A DNA stretch of 64,000 nucleotides from Brumimicrobium oceani. Its GTDB lineage: Bacteria; Bacteroidota; Bacteroidia; Flavobacteriales_D; Crocinitomicaceae. Made by a program: the position numbers and the translations under genes. Each line of letters begins with the position of its first letter. Positions within the stretch are counted from its first letter, which is position 1. The DNA lies in contig NZ_QFRJ01000002.1 of NCBI RefSeq assembly GCF_003143775.1, positions 392,501-456,500 of the forward strand. Direction: 5' to 3'. The notes beneath the pieces are model-generated. The model searched no databases. It saw only the letters and a list, made by a program, of their open reading frames with translations, and was not told the DNA's origin. Positions 37,366 through 45,106 of the stretch are shown here, one piece after another.

Positions 37366-37373
37366 TAATTTTG
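37366..37373 (+). promoter_or_regulatory. -7 promoter box TAATTTTG before the gene at 37379
   Basis: Exact TAnnTTTG match ending 5 bases before the ATG at 37379. If used, the transcript is nearly leaderless and the upstream ATG at 37340 is not translated. Confidence 0.5.
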
Positions 37374-37378
37374 TTTTC

Positions 37379-37966
37379 ATGACAAAGGAACAAGCTCAAC
37401 TTTTTTTTCCGTATTCACCGGGTGATGATTTGGAAGACCTGTGGGAACAACGCCTATTCGAACAAAAGCAGTTTTTTTTGATGCGCCCCCCAATTCATTT
37501 AGTTTGGAAATCCAAGTTAAAGAAGTTAGAGCAGGAATATATCGCTTTTTTGACACTCACCCACCAAGAAAAAGAATCACTAAAACCTAAAGGAAATACT
37601 GGAATCAGTTTAAGTTTTCCTAATGATTTTTTATCTGCTTTTAATCAATTCCACAAAGAAAGAAACGCTCATAAATCGGAATTACTGAAAGCCCAAAACT
37701 ATCCTGATCTTGTTGAAGCCACAGAAAATTGGCTACAAACTGAACTTAGTTTTGCCACATATTGGAAACTCGAAGCAACAGCACTCAATGATATTGAAGT
37801 AATTCGAAGTAAAGAACCCGATCCAATGGAGCTATTAGAGGAACTAAAAAATACACAAAACTTAATAAATTCGAGCTTGATTAGCGACCTAAAACAGAAC
37901 TACAATATTCTCTCTGAAAACATGAAGAAAGAAGTAAAAAGATTAACTTTGTTGTCGAAAATATAG
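37379..37966 (+). CDS. conserved hypothetical protein, helical
   Basis: A 195-residue soluble protein starting MTKEQAQLFFPYSPGDDLED. It is predicted to be mostly helical and charged, with motifs FEQKQFFLMRPPIHLVWKSK and a C-terminal KKEVKRLTLLSK. No known catalytic pattern. An in-frame ATG at 37340 would add 13 residues, but a promoter box lies between the two. It is followed after 2 bases by a DUF493 gene and then by a membrane protein gene, so the three form an operon. Not recognised. Confidence 0.75.
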   Translation: MTKEQAQLFFPYSPGDDLEDLWEQRLFEQKQFFLMRPPIHLVWKSKLKKLEQEYIAFLTLTHQEKESLKPKGNTGISLSFPNDFLSAFNQFHKERNAHKSELLKAQNYPDLVEATENWLQTELSFATYWKLEATALNDIEVIRSKEPDPMELLEELKNTQNLINSSLISDLKQNYNILSENMKKEVKRLTLLSKI

Positions 37967-37968
37967 AT

Positions 37969-38235
37969 ATGGAAGGACAATTTGACAAATTAAAAATACA
38001 GCTAGATTTACAAGAATGGCCAAGGCTTTATCTCTTTAAATTCATTTCTCCTAGCGACAATAAAAAAATTGCGCTCATCACTGGAATGTTTGATGAAAAC
38101 TCGGATATTAAAATTCGCCCATCAAGCAAAGGTACTTACACCAGCATAAGTGTTAAGGAAGTAATGATGAGTTCCGAACGGGTAATTGACCTTTATGAAA
38201 AGGCATCAAAAATTGACGGTGTAATTATATTATAA
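37969..38235 (+). CDS. DUF493 family protein (YbeD-like)
   Basis: An 88-residue protein with a small alpha-beta fold of the DUF493/YbeD type: WPRLYLFKFISPSDNKK, then SSKGTYTSISVKEVMMSSERVIDLYEKASKIDGVIIL. E. coli YbeD sits near the lipoate genes and is thought to be regulatory; no lip genes are seen here. The stop overlaps the next start by one base (TAATG). Confidence 0.88.
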   Translation: MEGQFDKLKIQLDLQEWPRLYLFKFISPSDNKKIALITGMFDENSDIKIRPSSKGTYTSISVKEVMMSSERVIDLYEKASKIDGVIIL

Positions 38236-38630
38236 TGATGTTATTAGTAATTGATATTCAACAAACAATCGCCAACATAGCTTGGATCACTTTGTTTATT
38301 TTACTTTTCTTAATAGGCTATAGAATTGTTGTTCACAGAATGAAACGTGGCCAAATAGAAAAAAAGCTTTATTTGACTTTACATCCGATAGAAAAAGATC
38401 CTGCAAACGGTGTTGTTCCAATTTTTATAGAAATGAACACACCAATGAATGTAGAGCTTTCGGTTTTTTCAACTGATGACAGCTTTAACAAGGTAATAGA
38501 AAGTAAAACATTTAAGAAAGGCGGAAACGTAATTCAATTAGACACAACAAAGCTTGAGAATGGTTTCTATTTTTACCAAGCAAAAACAGAAAATCAAAAA
38601 ACACGAAAGCTCATTGAGATCAGAAATTAA
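38235..38630 (+). CDS. single-pass membrane protein with C-terminal beta domain
   Basis: A 131-residue protein with one membrane helix (about residues 14-33, IAWITLFILLFLIGYRIVV), then a basic stretch (HRMKRGQIEKK) and a beta-rich domain (VVPIFIEMNTPMNVELSVFS ... ENGFYFYQAKTENQKTRKL) that resembles a type A T9SS sorting domain in its strand order. The basic residues after the helix suggest the beta domain is cytoplasmic, which would be odd for such a fold. Coupled to the DUF493 gene. Function unknown. Confidence 0.7.
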   Translation: MMLLVIDIQQTIANIAWITLFILLFLIGYRIVVHRMKRGQIEKKLYLTLHPIEKDPANGVVPIFIEMNTPMNVELSVFSTDDSFNKVIESKTFKKGGNVIQLDTTKLENGFYFYQAKTENQKTRKLIEIRN

Positions 38631-38689
38631 AGGCTTATAATTGTAACGGAAAGGAATTGTTTCCATTATATCACTAGCAAACAAAAGAC

Positions 38690-39328
38690 ATGAAAAAACT
38701 AATCGTTCTATCTATTATTCTTGTTACTGGATTTACTACTCAAGCACAAGTAGACTTTGCACCAAAATCTTCTTTCAAGGTGGAAGTTGGTCTTCCTAAC
38801 AACGCCAGCAACTTTGCTTTTCGTGATCTTATGCAAGGATTAGTTGTGGTTACTCCATCTTTTCAACATACGCTTGACAACACCTTAACTTTCGCAGTAG
38901 GATTGCGTTATGGCTTCTTCAATGTAAATGAATTTAAAAATAACATTGACATGACAGGAGGCGTTCACCTAGCAGGAGTTTTTGGAAAAATTGGTCAAGA
39001 AAAGTTCTATGGTAATTTCGGAATTGATTATGGAATAAGGTTTGGCTACTCAGCAAATATTTTTGACACCAACATTAACGAGGTAAAACTTGGAAAACCT
39101 CTTGTTGAAGACGCTGCTTTTATTGAGCCTACGCTTGGATTATCATTGATGGCAACGGAAAGAACTTCTTTTAGACTTGCTCTTGGTTATGCAATTCATG
39201 ATTTTGTTTTCTCTCCAAATCAAATGGGAATGGAGAAATTTAGTGGAATCAAGGATTCAAAACTAGATAGTAGAACAAGCTATTTCACTATTGGGTTTGG
39301 TTATTCATATTATTTTGGAGTACAGTAA
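38690..39328 (+). CDS. outer-membrane beta-barrel protein, function unknown
   Basis: A 212-residue protein with a signal peptide (MKKLIVLSIILVTGFTTQA) and an eight-strand barrel-like pattern: strands such as FKVEVGLPNN, LTFAVGLRYGFFNV, FYGNFGIDYGIRFGYSA, TSFRLALGYAI, ending YFTIGFGYSYYFGVQ. It is 59 bases after the previous gene; a small hairpin (GGAAAGGAATTGTTTCC near 38650) lies in the gap. No specific family recognised. Confidence 0.75.
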   Translation: MKKLIVLSIILVTGFTTQAQVDFAPKSSFKVEVGLPNNASNFAFRDLMQGLVVVTPSFQHTLDNTLTFAVGLRYGFFNVNEFKNNIDMTGGVHLAGVFGKIGQEKFYGNFGIDYGIRFGYSANIFDTNINEVKLGKPLVEDAAFIEPTLGLSLMATERTSFRLALGYAIHDFVFSPNQMGMEKFSGIKDSKLDSRTSYFTIGFGYSYYFGVQ

Positions 39329-39451
39329 TATTCTGGATAGAAATACATCAAAATAAACACCTTGGAATTATGCACTATTTTAAAAACTATTTCAATAGTG
39401 AGAATAGCATGAAACAAAGGTGAATATATAAATGCTACAATGCGAAGCAAA

Positions 39452-40366
39452 CTACTTCCCTACTCTTTTCACCCAGTCTTCTTCGCGTTTTAAAAAGCGA
39501 GCAAACTTATTGGGTAATGCAATTTCAAAGATTAGTTCTTCCTTGCTTTTAGGATGCCTAAATGAAATTCCTACCGCGGCTAAAAACAAGCCTTTATGCT
39601 TTAAGGTAAAGCCCTTCTCCCCATATTGCTTATCGCCCACAATAGGAAAACCTAAGCGGGAAAGATGAATTCTTAATTGATGCTTTCTTCCCGTATGAGG
39701 AGAAAGTTTTAGCAAAGAAATCCATTCATTTTTTACCGAAGGAAAAACCGCCAAGGACTCGAAATAAGTTAGCGCCTCTTTTCCATTAATGTCGCTGTTC
39801 AATTTACCCCTTCCTTCCAACCTTCCTTGAACAATTGCTTGATAATGTTTCTTAACCTCTCTTCTTTCGAAAACATGCCCAAGCTCCACTCTTGTACTAT
39901 GGGTTTTCGCAACAATTACAATGCCGTGAGTGGGTGCATCCAATCTATGCACGGGTAAGGGAACAGGAAGATAGTCTTTGGCATTGCTTCTCTTTAAATG
40001 ATTTGGCAAAGCATTCTGTAGTGTTTTGAAAGTATTTCCTGAAACAGGAATACCCGCCGGTTTTTCAACAATTGCTAATTCATTGTCTTCATAAATTATA
40101 TTTAGATCAATTTCAAAAACACGGTGAGCTGCAACACTGTTTTCATAAATAATAATTTGGTCGCCTTCTTGCACATAATCTCCTGAGTGGGTCCGTTTGC
40201 CATTTAAGGTTATTTGTTGTCTTGATAAGGCTTTTTTGATTCCTTTTCGGGAAGAAATAGTATCTAGCTTGCCCACCAAATAGTCATAAATTCTTGTTTC
40301 TTGTTCACAATTTTCAACGGTCAACTTTTCAATTTCAGTTTTATGAAAAGAAGGAATAACAGTCAT
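39452..40366 (-). CDS. RluA family pseudouridine synthase
   Basis: A 304-residue RNA pseudouridine synthase. N-terminal S4 domain (about 35-85, IKKALSRQQITLNGKRTHSG) and the RluA catalytic domain with the active Asp in VHRLDAPTHGIVIVAKT, plus LKLSPHTGRKHQLRIHLSRLGFPIVGDKQYG near 220-255. The residue after HRLD differs from the common RxTSG version, as in several Bacteroidota paralogues. The RNA site cannot be told from the sequence. Confidence 0.93.
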   Translation of the reverse strand: MTVIPSFHKTEIEKLTVENCEQETRIYDYLVGKLDTISSRKGIKKALSRQQITLNGKRTHSGDYVQEGDQIIIYENSVAAHRVFEIDLNIIYEDNELAIVEKPAGIPVSGNTFKTLQNALPNHLKRSNAKDYLPVPLPVHRLDAPTHGIVIVAKTHSTRVELGHVFERREVKKHYQAIVQGRLEGRGKLNSDINGKEALTYFESLAVFPSVKNEWISLLKLSPHTGRKHQLRIHLSRLGFPIVGDKQYGEKGFTLKHKGLFLAAVGISFRHPKSKEELIFEIALPNKFARFLKREEDWVKRVGK

Positions 40367-40416
40367 TGCACTTATTTAAAAACAGGGATTCGTAGATAAA
40401 ATAAACTAAAACTTAG

Positions 40417-41742
40417 TTATTCAAAGAAAACTTTAATGTCTTGCGCTTGAACACGAGATCTCACCCAAGTATTTACGCGCTTTTTCTCTTCTGCATCAAG
40501 TCCAACAGAGTCTACTGTAAAAAGCACCAATGCTGTTTCGTACGGTGTTTTTAAAGAGTCTTTAAATTTAAATGAGCTTGCATAGGTACAAGTCTCAAAT
40601 TGAGGGTAAATCGCACGAATTTCATCCAACAAAACACGTCCCATGTATTGATTTTTTTGAATACTATCTAATGTAGCATCGCGTCTTTTTACTTCACTCA
40701 ACAAATGTGAAAGTTCTTCTCTCAGTTTCAATGTTTCATCATTGTTGTTACTTGAGAAATTGGAAAAAGAGAGTCCTTGTTTGATGATAACATTTGCATC
40801 ATCAATATCAAAATTATGTACTTTTTCAGAGATCACCTGCTTTTGGTTTTCGTTTAACTCCGTACCACCATAAACTAAAGTGATTTGTCTAGCACTTTGA
40901 TTCACATCGCTTTTTAGCAAATAATTCCCTTCAAAAAGGCTTACATTAGCAATATAGTTATTGGCTTTTTCTGAGAACTTCTCGTTTTGAACTAATCCAT
41001 AACCAAAATATATACTAGGAAGAAGAACAGCTACACTCACAGCTGTGATCCAACGATTGATTTTAGTTTTTTGCTTTACATCCACCACAGTTCTTATTGG
41101 CAACTTTAGCAACTGGGTAACAATAGCAGAGGCTATTGCGATAAAAACAGTATTAATGGTAAACAAATATAAGGCACCAAAAAAGAAGTGAAATTGGCCA
41201 GTAGCCAATCCGTAACCTGCTGTACACAGAGGTGGCATGAGGGCCGTTGCAATCGCTACTCCAGGAATAACGTTTCCTTTATTTTTACTGGTGATAGCGA
41301 TAATTCCTGCAACACCTCCAAAAAATGCAATAATTACATCATATATGGTCGGACTTGTTCTCGCTAACAATTCCGACTGTGCGGTTGACAATGGGCTCAA
41401 TAAAAAGTAAAGAAAAGAAGCAACTAAACTGGCACCCACGGCAAATGAGAAGTTTTTGATTGCTTTCCTAAATAAATCAAAATCGTAGGTAGCAATACTG
41501 TAACCCATAACGTTAATTGGTCCCATAAGAGGAGAAATAAGCATGGCTCCAATAATTACAGCTGTTGAATTGACATTCAATCCCACGGAAGCCACAACAA
41601 TGGCAAAAACCAAAATCCAAAGGTTTGTACCTTTAAATCTTAACCCTTTTAAGATTTCAGCATGAATAAAGTCATGAGATTCAACTTCTGAATCTAAACT
41701 AAAGTAATCGGTAATTTTTCTAAAAGCTTCCGCTGGAGTCAT
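40417..41742 (-). CDS. DUF389 family membrane protein (TIGR00341-like)
   Basis: A 441-residue inner-membrane protein. The DUF389 core is clear: GTNLWILVFAIVVASVGLN, STAVIIGAMLISPLMGPI, GVAGIIAITSKNKGNVIPGV and ATALMPPLCTAGYGLATG, over about six membrane helices (about 45-245). The C-terminal half is soluble and beta/alpha, with a coiled-coil-like part (LKLREELSHLLSEVKRRDATL). Function of the family is not known. ATG 41742 was chosen over an upstream ATG near 41775 that overlaps the promoter box. Confidence 0.9.
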   Translation of the reverse strand: MTPAEAFRKITDYFSLDSEVESHDFIHAEILKGLRFKGTNLWILVFAIVVASVGLNVNSTAVIIGAMLISPLMGPINVMGYSIATYDFDLFRKAIKNFSFAVGASLVASFLYFLLSPLSTAQSELLARTSPTIYDVIIAFFGGVAGIIAITSKNKGNVIPGVAIATALMPPLCTAGYGLATGQFHFFFGALYLFTINTVFIAIASAIVTQLLKLPIRTVVDVKQKTKINRWITAVSVAVLLPSIYFGYGLVQNEKFSEKANNYIANVSLFEGNYLLKSDVNQSARQITLVYGGTELNENQKQVISEKVHNFDIDDANVIIKQGLSFSNFSSNNNDETLKLREELSHLLSEVKRRDATLDSIQKNQYMGRVLLDEIRAIYPQFETCTYASSFKFKDSLKTPYETALVLFTVDSVGLDAEEKKRVNTWVRSRVQAQDIKVFFE

Positions 41743-41761
41743 TATATTAGGATATTTAGAC

Positions 41762-41769
41762 CAAATATA
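41762..41769 (-). promoter_or_regulatory. -7 promoter box TATATTTG for the DUF389 gene
   Basis: Exact TAnnTTTG match on the minus strand, 19 bases before the chosen ATG. Confidence 0.55.
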
Positions 41770-42250
41770 ATACAACCCTGATAAAATTAGAGAATTGCAA
41801 AAAAATAAATATTTCAGCAGAGCACGTTAACTCATTAGTACTTCTTAGAAAATAGAGCAATTACTCGTGATTAGATTTGGTCTTATTTTTTACTAGAATC
41901 TGCATGACCTCTTCGCGATAATCAAAAGTTGAATCTTGAATGGTTTCACATGAATCGAACGACATATTTTTAAAAATAGTGATTAAGGGACACCTCTTTT
42001 GTCGGCCAGAAAAATATACAGTAATTCAAAATAAAAACCAAGCTCAAAGCTCTCAACATAGACTTATGTCCTTGCAATAAAACTGCTTAAATTAGATTTA
42101 ATTAATAAAACTCACCCCGATAAATAAGCCAAAAGAAAGAATACAATCTCACGCTAACTACTTTTGTCGATCAGTTCTAAATTCAAAAAGAGAATCCAAA
42201 GAACTTTTCAACAAAATGACGCTTTCATTTTTATTGAAGAAGATAAGCAT
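41770..42250. other. intergenic region, possible 34-codon ORF
   Basis: About 480 bases without a firm gene. On the minus strand 41861-41965 an ATG frame of 34 codons begins MSFDSCETIQDSTFDYREEV; its codon pattern is gene-like but there is no terminator or homology to judge it. On the plus strand a box TACTTTTG at 42159-42166 may be a second, more distant promoter for the flavin reductase gene. Confidence 0.35.
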
Positions 42251-42258
42251 TACCTTTG
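42251..42258 (+). promoter_or_regulatory. -7 promoter box TACCTTTG for the flavin reductase gene
   Basis: Exact TAnnTTTG match 24 bases before the ATG. Its TTG (42256-42258) is in frame with the gene and can be mistaken for a start. Confidence 0.55.
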
Positions 42259-42282
42259 ACGACTTGCAAAAAAAAGACTGAT

Positions 42283-43179
42283 ATGTTAACATTAGAGCCG
42301 AAAGAACTTCCAATTCCAAAATTACATCATTATTTATTAGGAGCCATAGGACCTCGTCCAATTGCGTTTGCTTCTACAATCGATGAAAATGGAACTCCTA
42401 ATTTAGCTCCGTTTAGTTTCTTTAATATTTTTAGTGCCAACCCTCCTATTTTGGTTTTCTCGCCAGCAAATAGTGGGCGTACTGGGAAAACTAAGGACAC
42501 TTACGAGAATGTAAAAAAAGTAGCGGAATGTGTAATTAACATTGTGAATTATGACATGGTGGAGCAAATGAGCTTATGTTCCTCTCCTTACGACATTAAC
42601 ATCAATGAATTTGAGAAAAGTGGCCTTACTCCAATTCCATCAGAAAAAGTAAAACCATTTCGTGTAAAGGAATCTCCTGTTCAATTAGAATGTAAAGTGA
42701 TTGAAGTAAAAGAACTAGGAACTGGTGGAGGAGCTGGAAACTTAGTGATATGTGAAGTCATTAAAATTCATATCAACAAAGAGATTTTAGATGAAAATCA
42801 AATGATAGACCAGCATAAAATTGATTTGGTGTCAAGAATGGGAGGAAATTGGTATTGCCGCGCCAACAAAGACTCAATGTTTGAGGTTGAAAAACCTGTT
42901 ACGGCCATTGGAATCGGTTATGATAATATTCCAGAAGATATTCGCACGAGTGAGATTTTAACAGGAAATGATTTTGGTAAACTAGGGAGCGTAGAAACCC
43001 TACCCAACGAAACTGATGTTAACGAGCACAAATTAATTGAATTATCAGAACTTTTTGTAACTTTAGAAGACGAACCAGCCAAATTAGAGGTAGAATTACA
43101 TAAATTAGCGAAAGAATATTTAGCTAAAAATGAAATTGAAGCCGCTTGGATGACATTATTAGCATTTAATAACCAATAA
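42283..43179 (+). CDS. flavin reductase-like domain protein
   Basis: A 298-residue soluble flavoprotein of the flavin reductase/FMN-binding split-barrel group (DIM6/NTAB-like). FMN-binding features: LLGAIGPRPIAFASTIDENG, NLAPFSFFNIFSANPP and the late SRMGGNWYCRA. The extra C-terminal helical segment of about 50 residues (LSELFVTLEDEPAKLEVEL) is seen in the longer subfamily. ATG 42283 was chosen; the TTG at 42256 is inside the promoter box. Followed after 16 bases by the DUF3127 gene, so they may be cotranscribed. Confidence 0.88.
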   Translation: MLTLEPKELPIPKLHHYLLGAIGPRPIAFASTIDENGTPNLAPFSFFNIFSANPPILVFSPANSGRTGKTKDTYENVKKVAECVINIVNYDMVEQMSLCSSPYDININEFEKSGLTPIPSEKVKPFRVKESPVQLECKVIEVKELGTGGGAGNLVICEVIKIHINKEILDENQMIDQHKIDLVSRMGGNWYCRANKDSMFEVEKPVTAIGIGYDNIPEDIRTSEILTGNDFGKLGSVETLPNETDVNEHKLIELSELFVTLEDEPAKLEVELHKLAKEYLAKNEIEAAWMTLLAFNNQ

Positions 43180-43195
43180 AATAAACAACAACATT

Positions 43196-43570
43196 ATGTT
43201 AAGCATTTCAGGAATTGTAAAAGTAAAAAAGGATACTGAGCAAATCACAGAGAAATTTAAGAAAAGAGAATTCGTAGTAACAGATGGATCAGGAAACTAT
43301 CCTCAAGATATTTTATTTCAATTGACACAAGAGCGTGTTGACTTATTGGATAATATCAACGTAAATGACGCGGTGAATGTAACTTTCAATTTAAGAGGTC
43401 GTGAGTGGACAAACCCTCAAGGTGAAGTAAAATACTTCAACTCTCTTGATGTTTGGAGATTAGAGAAAAGCCAAGGTGGTGGAGCTCCTACTCCAATGGA
43501 TATCGCTCCAGCAAGTGCTGATAAGGCGGAGACGTTGGTAGACGAAGGAGACGACGACCTTCCTTTTTGA
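43196..43570 (+). CDS. DUF3127 protein with SSB-like acidic C-terminal tail
   Basis: A 124-residue protein. Residues 1-90 are the DUF3127 domain (SISGIVKVKKDTEQITEKF, KREFVVTDGSGNYPQDI, VNVTFNLRGREW), a beta-rich fold compatible with an OB fold. It ends after a flexible linker in DEGDDDLPF, which closely resembles the tip of bacterial SSB (DDDIPF) used to recruit DNA repair and replication enzymes. DUF3127 is common in Bacteroidota. I infer a nucleic-acid-binding role; the tail is seen directly. Ends 16 bases after the flavin reductase gene, and a 71-bp hairpin follows the stop. Confidence 0.85.
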   Translation: MLSISGIVKVKKDTEQITEKFKKREFVVTDGSGNYPQDILFQLTQERVDLLDNINVNDAVNVTFNLRGREWTNPQGEVKYFNSLDVWRLEKSQGGGAPTPMDIAPASADKAETLVDEGDDDLPF

Positions 43571-43640
43571 TTAGAAGACGCGATAACGGCGTTGGAGTAA
43601 ATTTTAAAATTAACTCCGCCTTGTTCTAGCGCCTTCTAAT
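43570..43640. repeat. 71-bp imperfect hairpin after the DUF3127 gene
   Basis: Outer arms ATTAGAAGACGC (43570-43581) and GCGCCTTCTAAT (43629-43640, one mismatch), middle arms GGC / GCC, and a central near-palindrome GGAGTAAATTTT/AAAATTAACTCC. The outer arm begins with the last base of the stop codon. No T run follows, so it is not a simple terminator. Confidence 0.7.
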
Positions 43641-43687
43641 TCAAAAATTGAGATTTAGGAATAAACATTAGATTTGAATTTTAAAAT

Positions 43688-43728
43688 CCCCATTTGATGA
43701 GATTGTATCTTGTTGGTGGGGTTTTTTT
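43688..43728 (+). terminator. terminator of the flavin reductase-DUF3127 unit
   Basis: Stem CCCCA / TGGGG with a long 24-base loop followed by seven T residues. Confidence 0.55.
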
Positions 43729-43748
43729 ATTGGATTTTATGATTCTGG

Positions 43749-43815
43749 AAGGAGATTAATTGGTGGAAACCCAAGGCCACGAGAAGCTTCGCTAAATCTC
43801 GCGGCAGCCCTTGGG
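43749..43815 (+). repeat. hairpin repeat family, copy 1
   Basis: AAGGAGATT at 43749-43757, 12-base spacer, then a hairpin: CCCAAGG (43770-43776) with CCTTGGG (43809-43815), inner stem CCACGAGA with TCTCGCGG (one A-C mismatch), loop AGCTTCGCTAAA, bulge CAGC. A second copy in the same direction is at 44891-44956 and a diverged inverted copy at 44615-44667. Confidence 0.8.
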
Positions 43816-43852
43816 GGCCTGCAATGCAATATTACAATGATGAAAAAAAACA

Positions 43853-44488
43853 TTAATCATCTCGAATTGGAAGAGTATATCTATACGAAAGCATGAAGCG
43901 TCCTATTGCAAAAATACCAGCACCCAATACATCACCCAAACCATCTGCTTCAAAATCAGTACTGACATCGGCAACTAAACCAAAACCATGTAATTCACTC
44001 TGTCTGTAATACAATTCTGCACGGAACAATAATAATGGTAAGAAGAAATAAGTTTCGCTTCTATGAGAGAATTGGTATTCATCAATGTCCTTTATATGTA
44101 CTTTGTTTATATATTTTTGATAATTAAAATGTGGAATTACAAACATTGCAAAATCGAGCTTCTTTCTTCGAAGAAGATTAACTCCTATCTGGATAGTTCC
44201 AGAATACCCCTCTACTCTTGACCAAAGAGTTTTATTTGGATTTGAACTGTAAAAGGATTTAAAAAAAGATTGATCTGTTTTAAATTCAAGACCAAAAATA
44301 TATCTATTCGGAAACAAAACCTGATAAGTTAATGAACTGGAAACACCAGCGTAATCTTTCGTTCCTGTCTGTGCAAAAACTCCTCCTGCCAAACTAAACG
44401 AGTGCTCAGGTTTTGGAGTTATTGGTGGATGTTGACCATAAGAAAAATAGACTATAAAAAAGAATAGAAGAAGGAAGAATTGTCGCAT
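43853..44488 (-). CDS. outer-membrane beta-barrel protein, function unknown
   Basis: A 211-residue protein with a signal peptide (MRQFFLLLFFFIVYFSYG) and a barrel-like strand pattern: HSFSLAGGVFAQTG, YIFGLEFKTDQSFF, GTIQIGVNLLRR, FAMFVIPHFNYQ, FFLPLLLFRAELYYRQ, ending FAIGRFMLSYRYTL. No motif of a known enzyme. It is alone between repeats: copy 1 of the hairpin family lies just after its stop codon and copies 2 and 3 lie upstream of its start. The gene and its flanks may therefore be accessory. Confidence 0.72.
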   Translation of the reverse strand: MRQFFLLLFFFIVYFSYGQHPPITPKPEHSFSLAGGVFAQTGTKDYAGVSSSLTYQVLFPNRYIFGLEFKTDQSFFKSFYSSNPNKTLWSRVEGYSGTIQIGVNLLRRKKLDFAMFVIPHFNYQKYINKVHIKDIDEYQFSHRSETYFFLPLLLFRAELYYRQSELHGFGLVADVSTDFEADGLGDVLGAGIFAIGRFMLSYRYTLPIRDD

Positions 44489-44890
44489 AAGCTGTTGTTT
44501 TCAAGAGTTAAAGATAAAGTATAAATCTAAAACTTTATTATTATTACTCAAGTTTCGCACCTCTAATTTAGAGGGTTTTATCAATAAAAAATAGCATGAA
44601 AACCAAGGTAAACACCAGCTACCGCGAGATTATTCTCGTGGTAGTCTGAATCCTTGTTATAATCTACCTTAAAACTACAAATAATTTCAAAAACCTACTA
44701 CCACTACTCCCTTTAAAATTTCTCTTTCTCCGCTATAATCAACAGTACTGCTGCACGGACAACCTTCTGGTCGAAAAATTAATCTCTGAATTTACAGGTG
44801 GATTAACATCAATTTTGGAGCGAATAATATTCTTTTAAAGATGTTTGAATCTGTTATTTGTGGATAGACATATTTGATTTATAATTCTTA
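44489..44890. other. non-coding region upstream of the barrel gene
   Basis: No gene in about 400 bases besides the inverted hairpin repeat at 44615-44667. A one-mismatch -7 box (TATCTTTA on the minus strand, near 44508) could serve the barrel gene. Confidence 0.5.
44615..44667 (-). repeat. hairpin repeat family, copy 3 (inverted, diverged)
   Basis: Read on the minus strand it runs AAGGTAGATT, then AAGG, then an 11-bp stem CTACCACGAGA / TCTCGCGGTAG (one G-T pair) with a 4-base loop. The shared core with copies 1 and 2 is CCACGAGAA ... TCTCGCGGYAGC, with a shorter loop. The CCCAAGG outer arm is only partly kept. Confidence 0.65.
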
Positions 44891-44956
44891 AAGGAGATTT
44901 AAGTATGAAAACCCAAGGCCACGAGAAGTTGCGCTAAATCTCGCGGCAGCTTGGGG
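44891..44956 (+). repeat. hairpin repeat family, copy 2
   Basis: Same order and spacing as copy 1: AAGGAGATT (44891-44899), 12-base spacer, CCCAAGG (44912-44918), CCACGAGA / TCTCGCGG stem, loop AGTTGCGCTAAA, CAGC bulge and TTGGGG. The loop differs from copy 1 at three bases while both stems are kept. About 150 bases follow with no gene before the next start. Confidence 0.8.
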
Positions 44957-45106
44957 GATTGAGAACAGCACCTAAATCGGCTCCGAAAACAGATTTCCTT
45001 AAAAAGTGCAACTTCAGATTCAAATCCCTAATTAAAAGTTAAAACCATCAATTCCCATAACAAATTCAACCATAAATTGTATTATGTTTACATAACAAGT
45101 TTAAAT

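Noticed and set aside
37340-37378. N-terminal extension MKEKRKEVLNFVF of the hypothetical gene
   Set aside because: A complete -7 box lies inside the extension and the shorter start fits it; not excluded entirely.
41861-41965. 34-codon minus-strand ORF (MSFDSCETIQDS...)
   Set aside because: Too short, no terminator and no neighbouring structure; kept only as a remark in the region entry.
43770-43815. Integron attC site
   Set aside because: The hairpin lacks the R'' (GTTRRRY) and R' core sites, there is no integrase, and the same element occurs upstream in both orientations.
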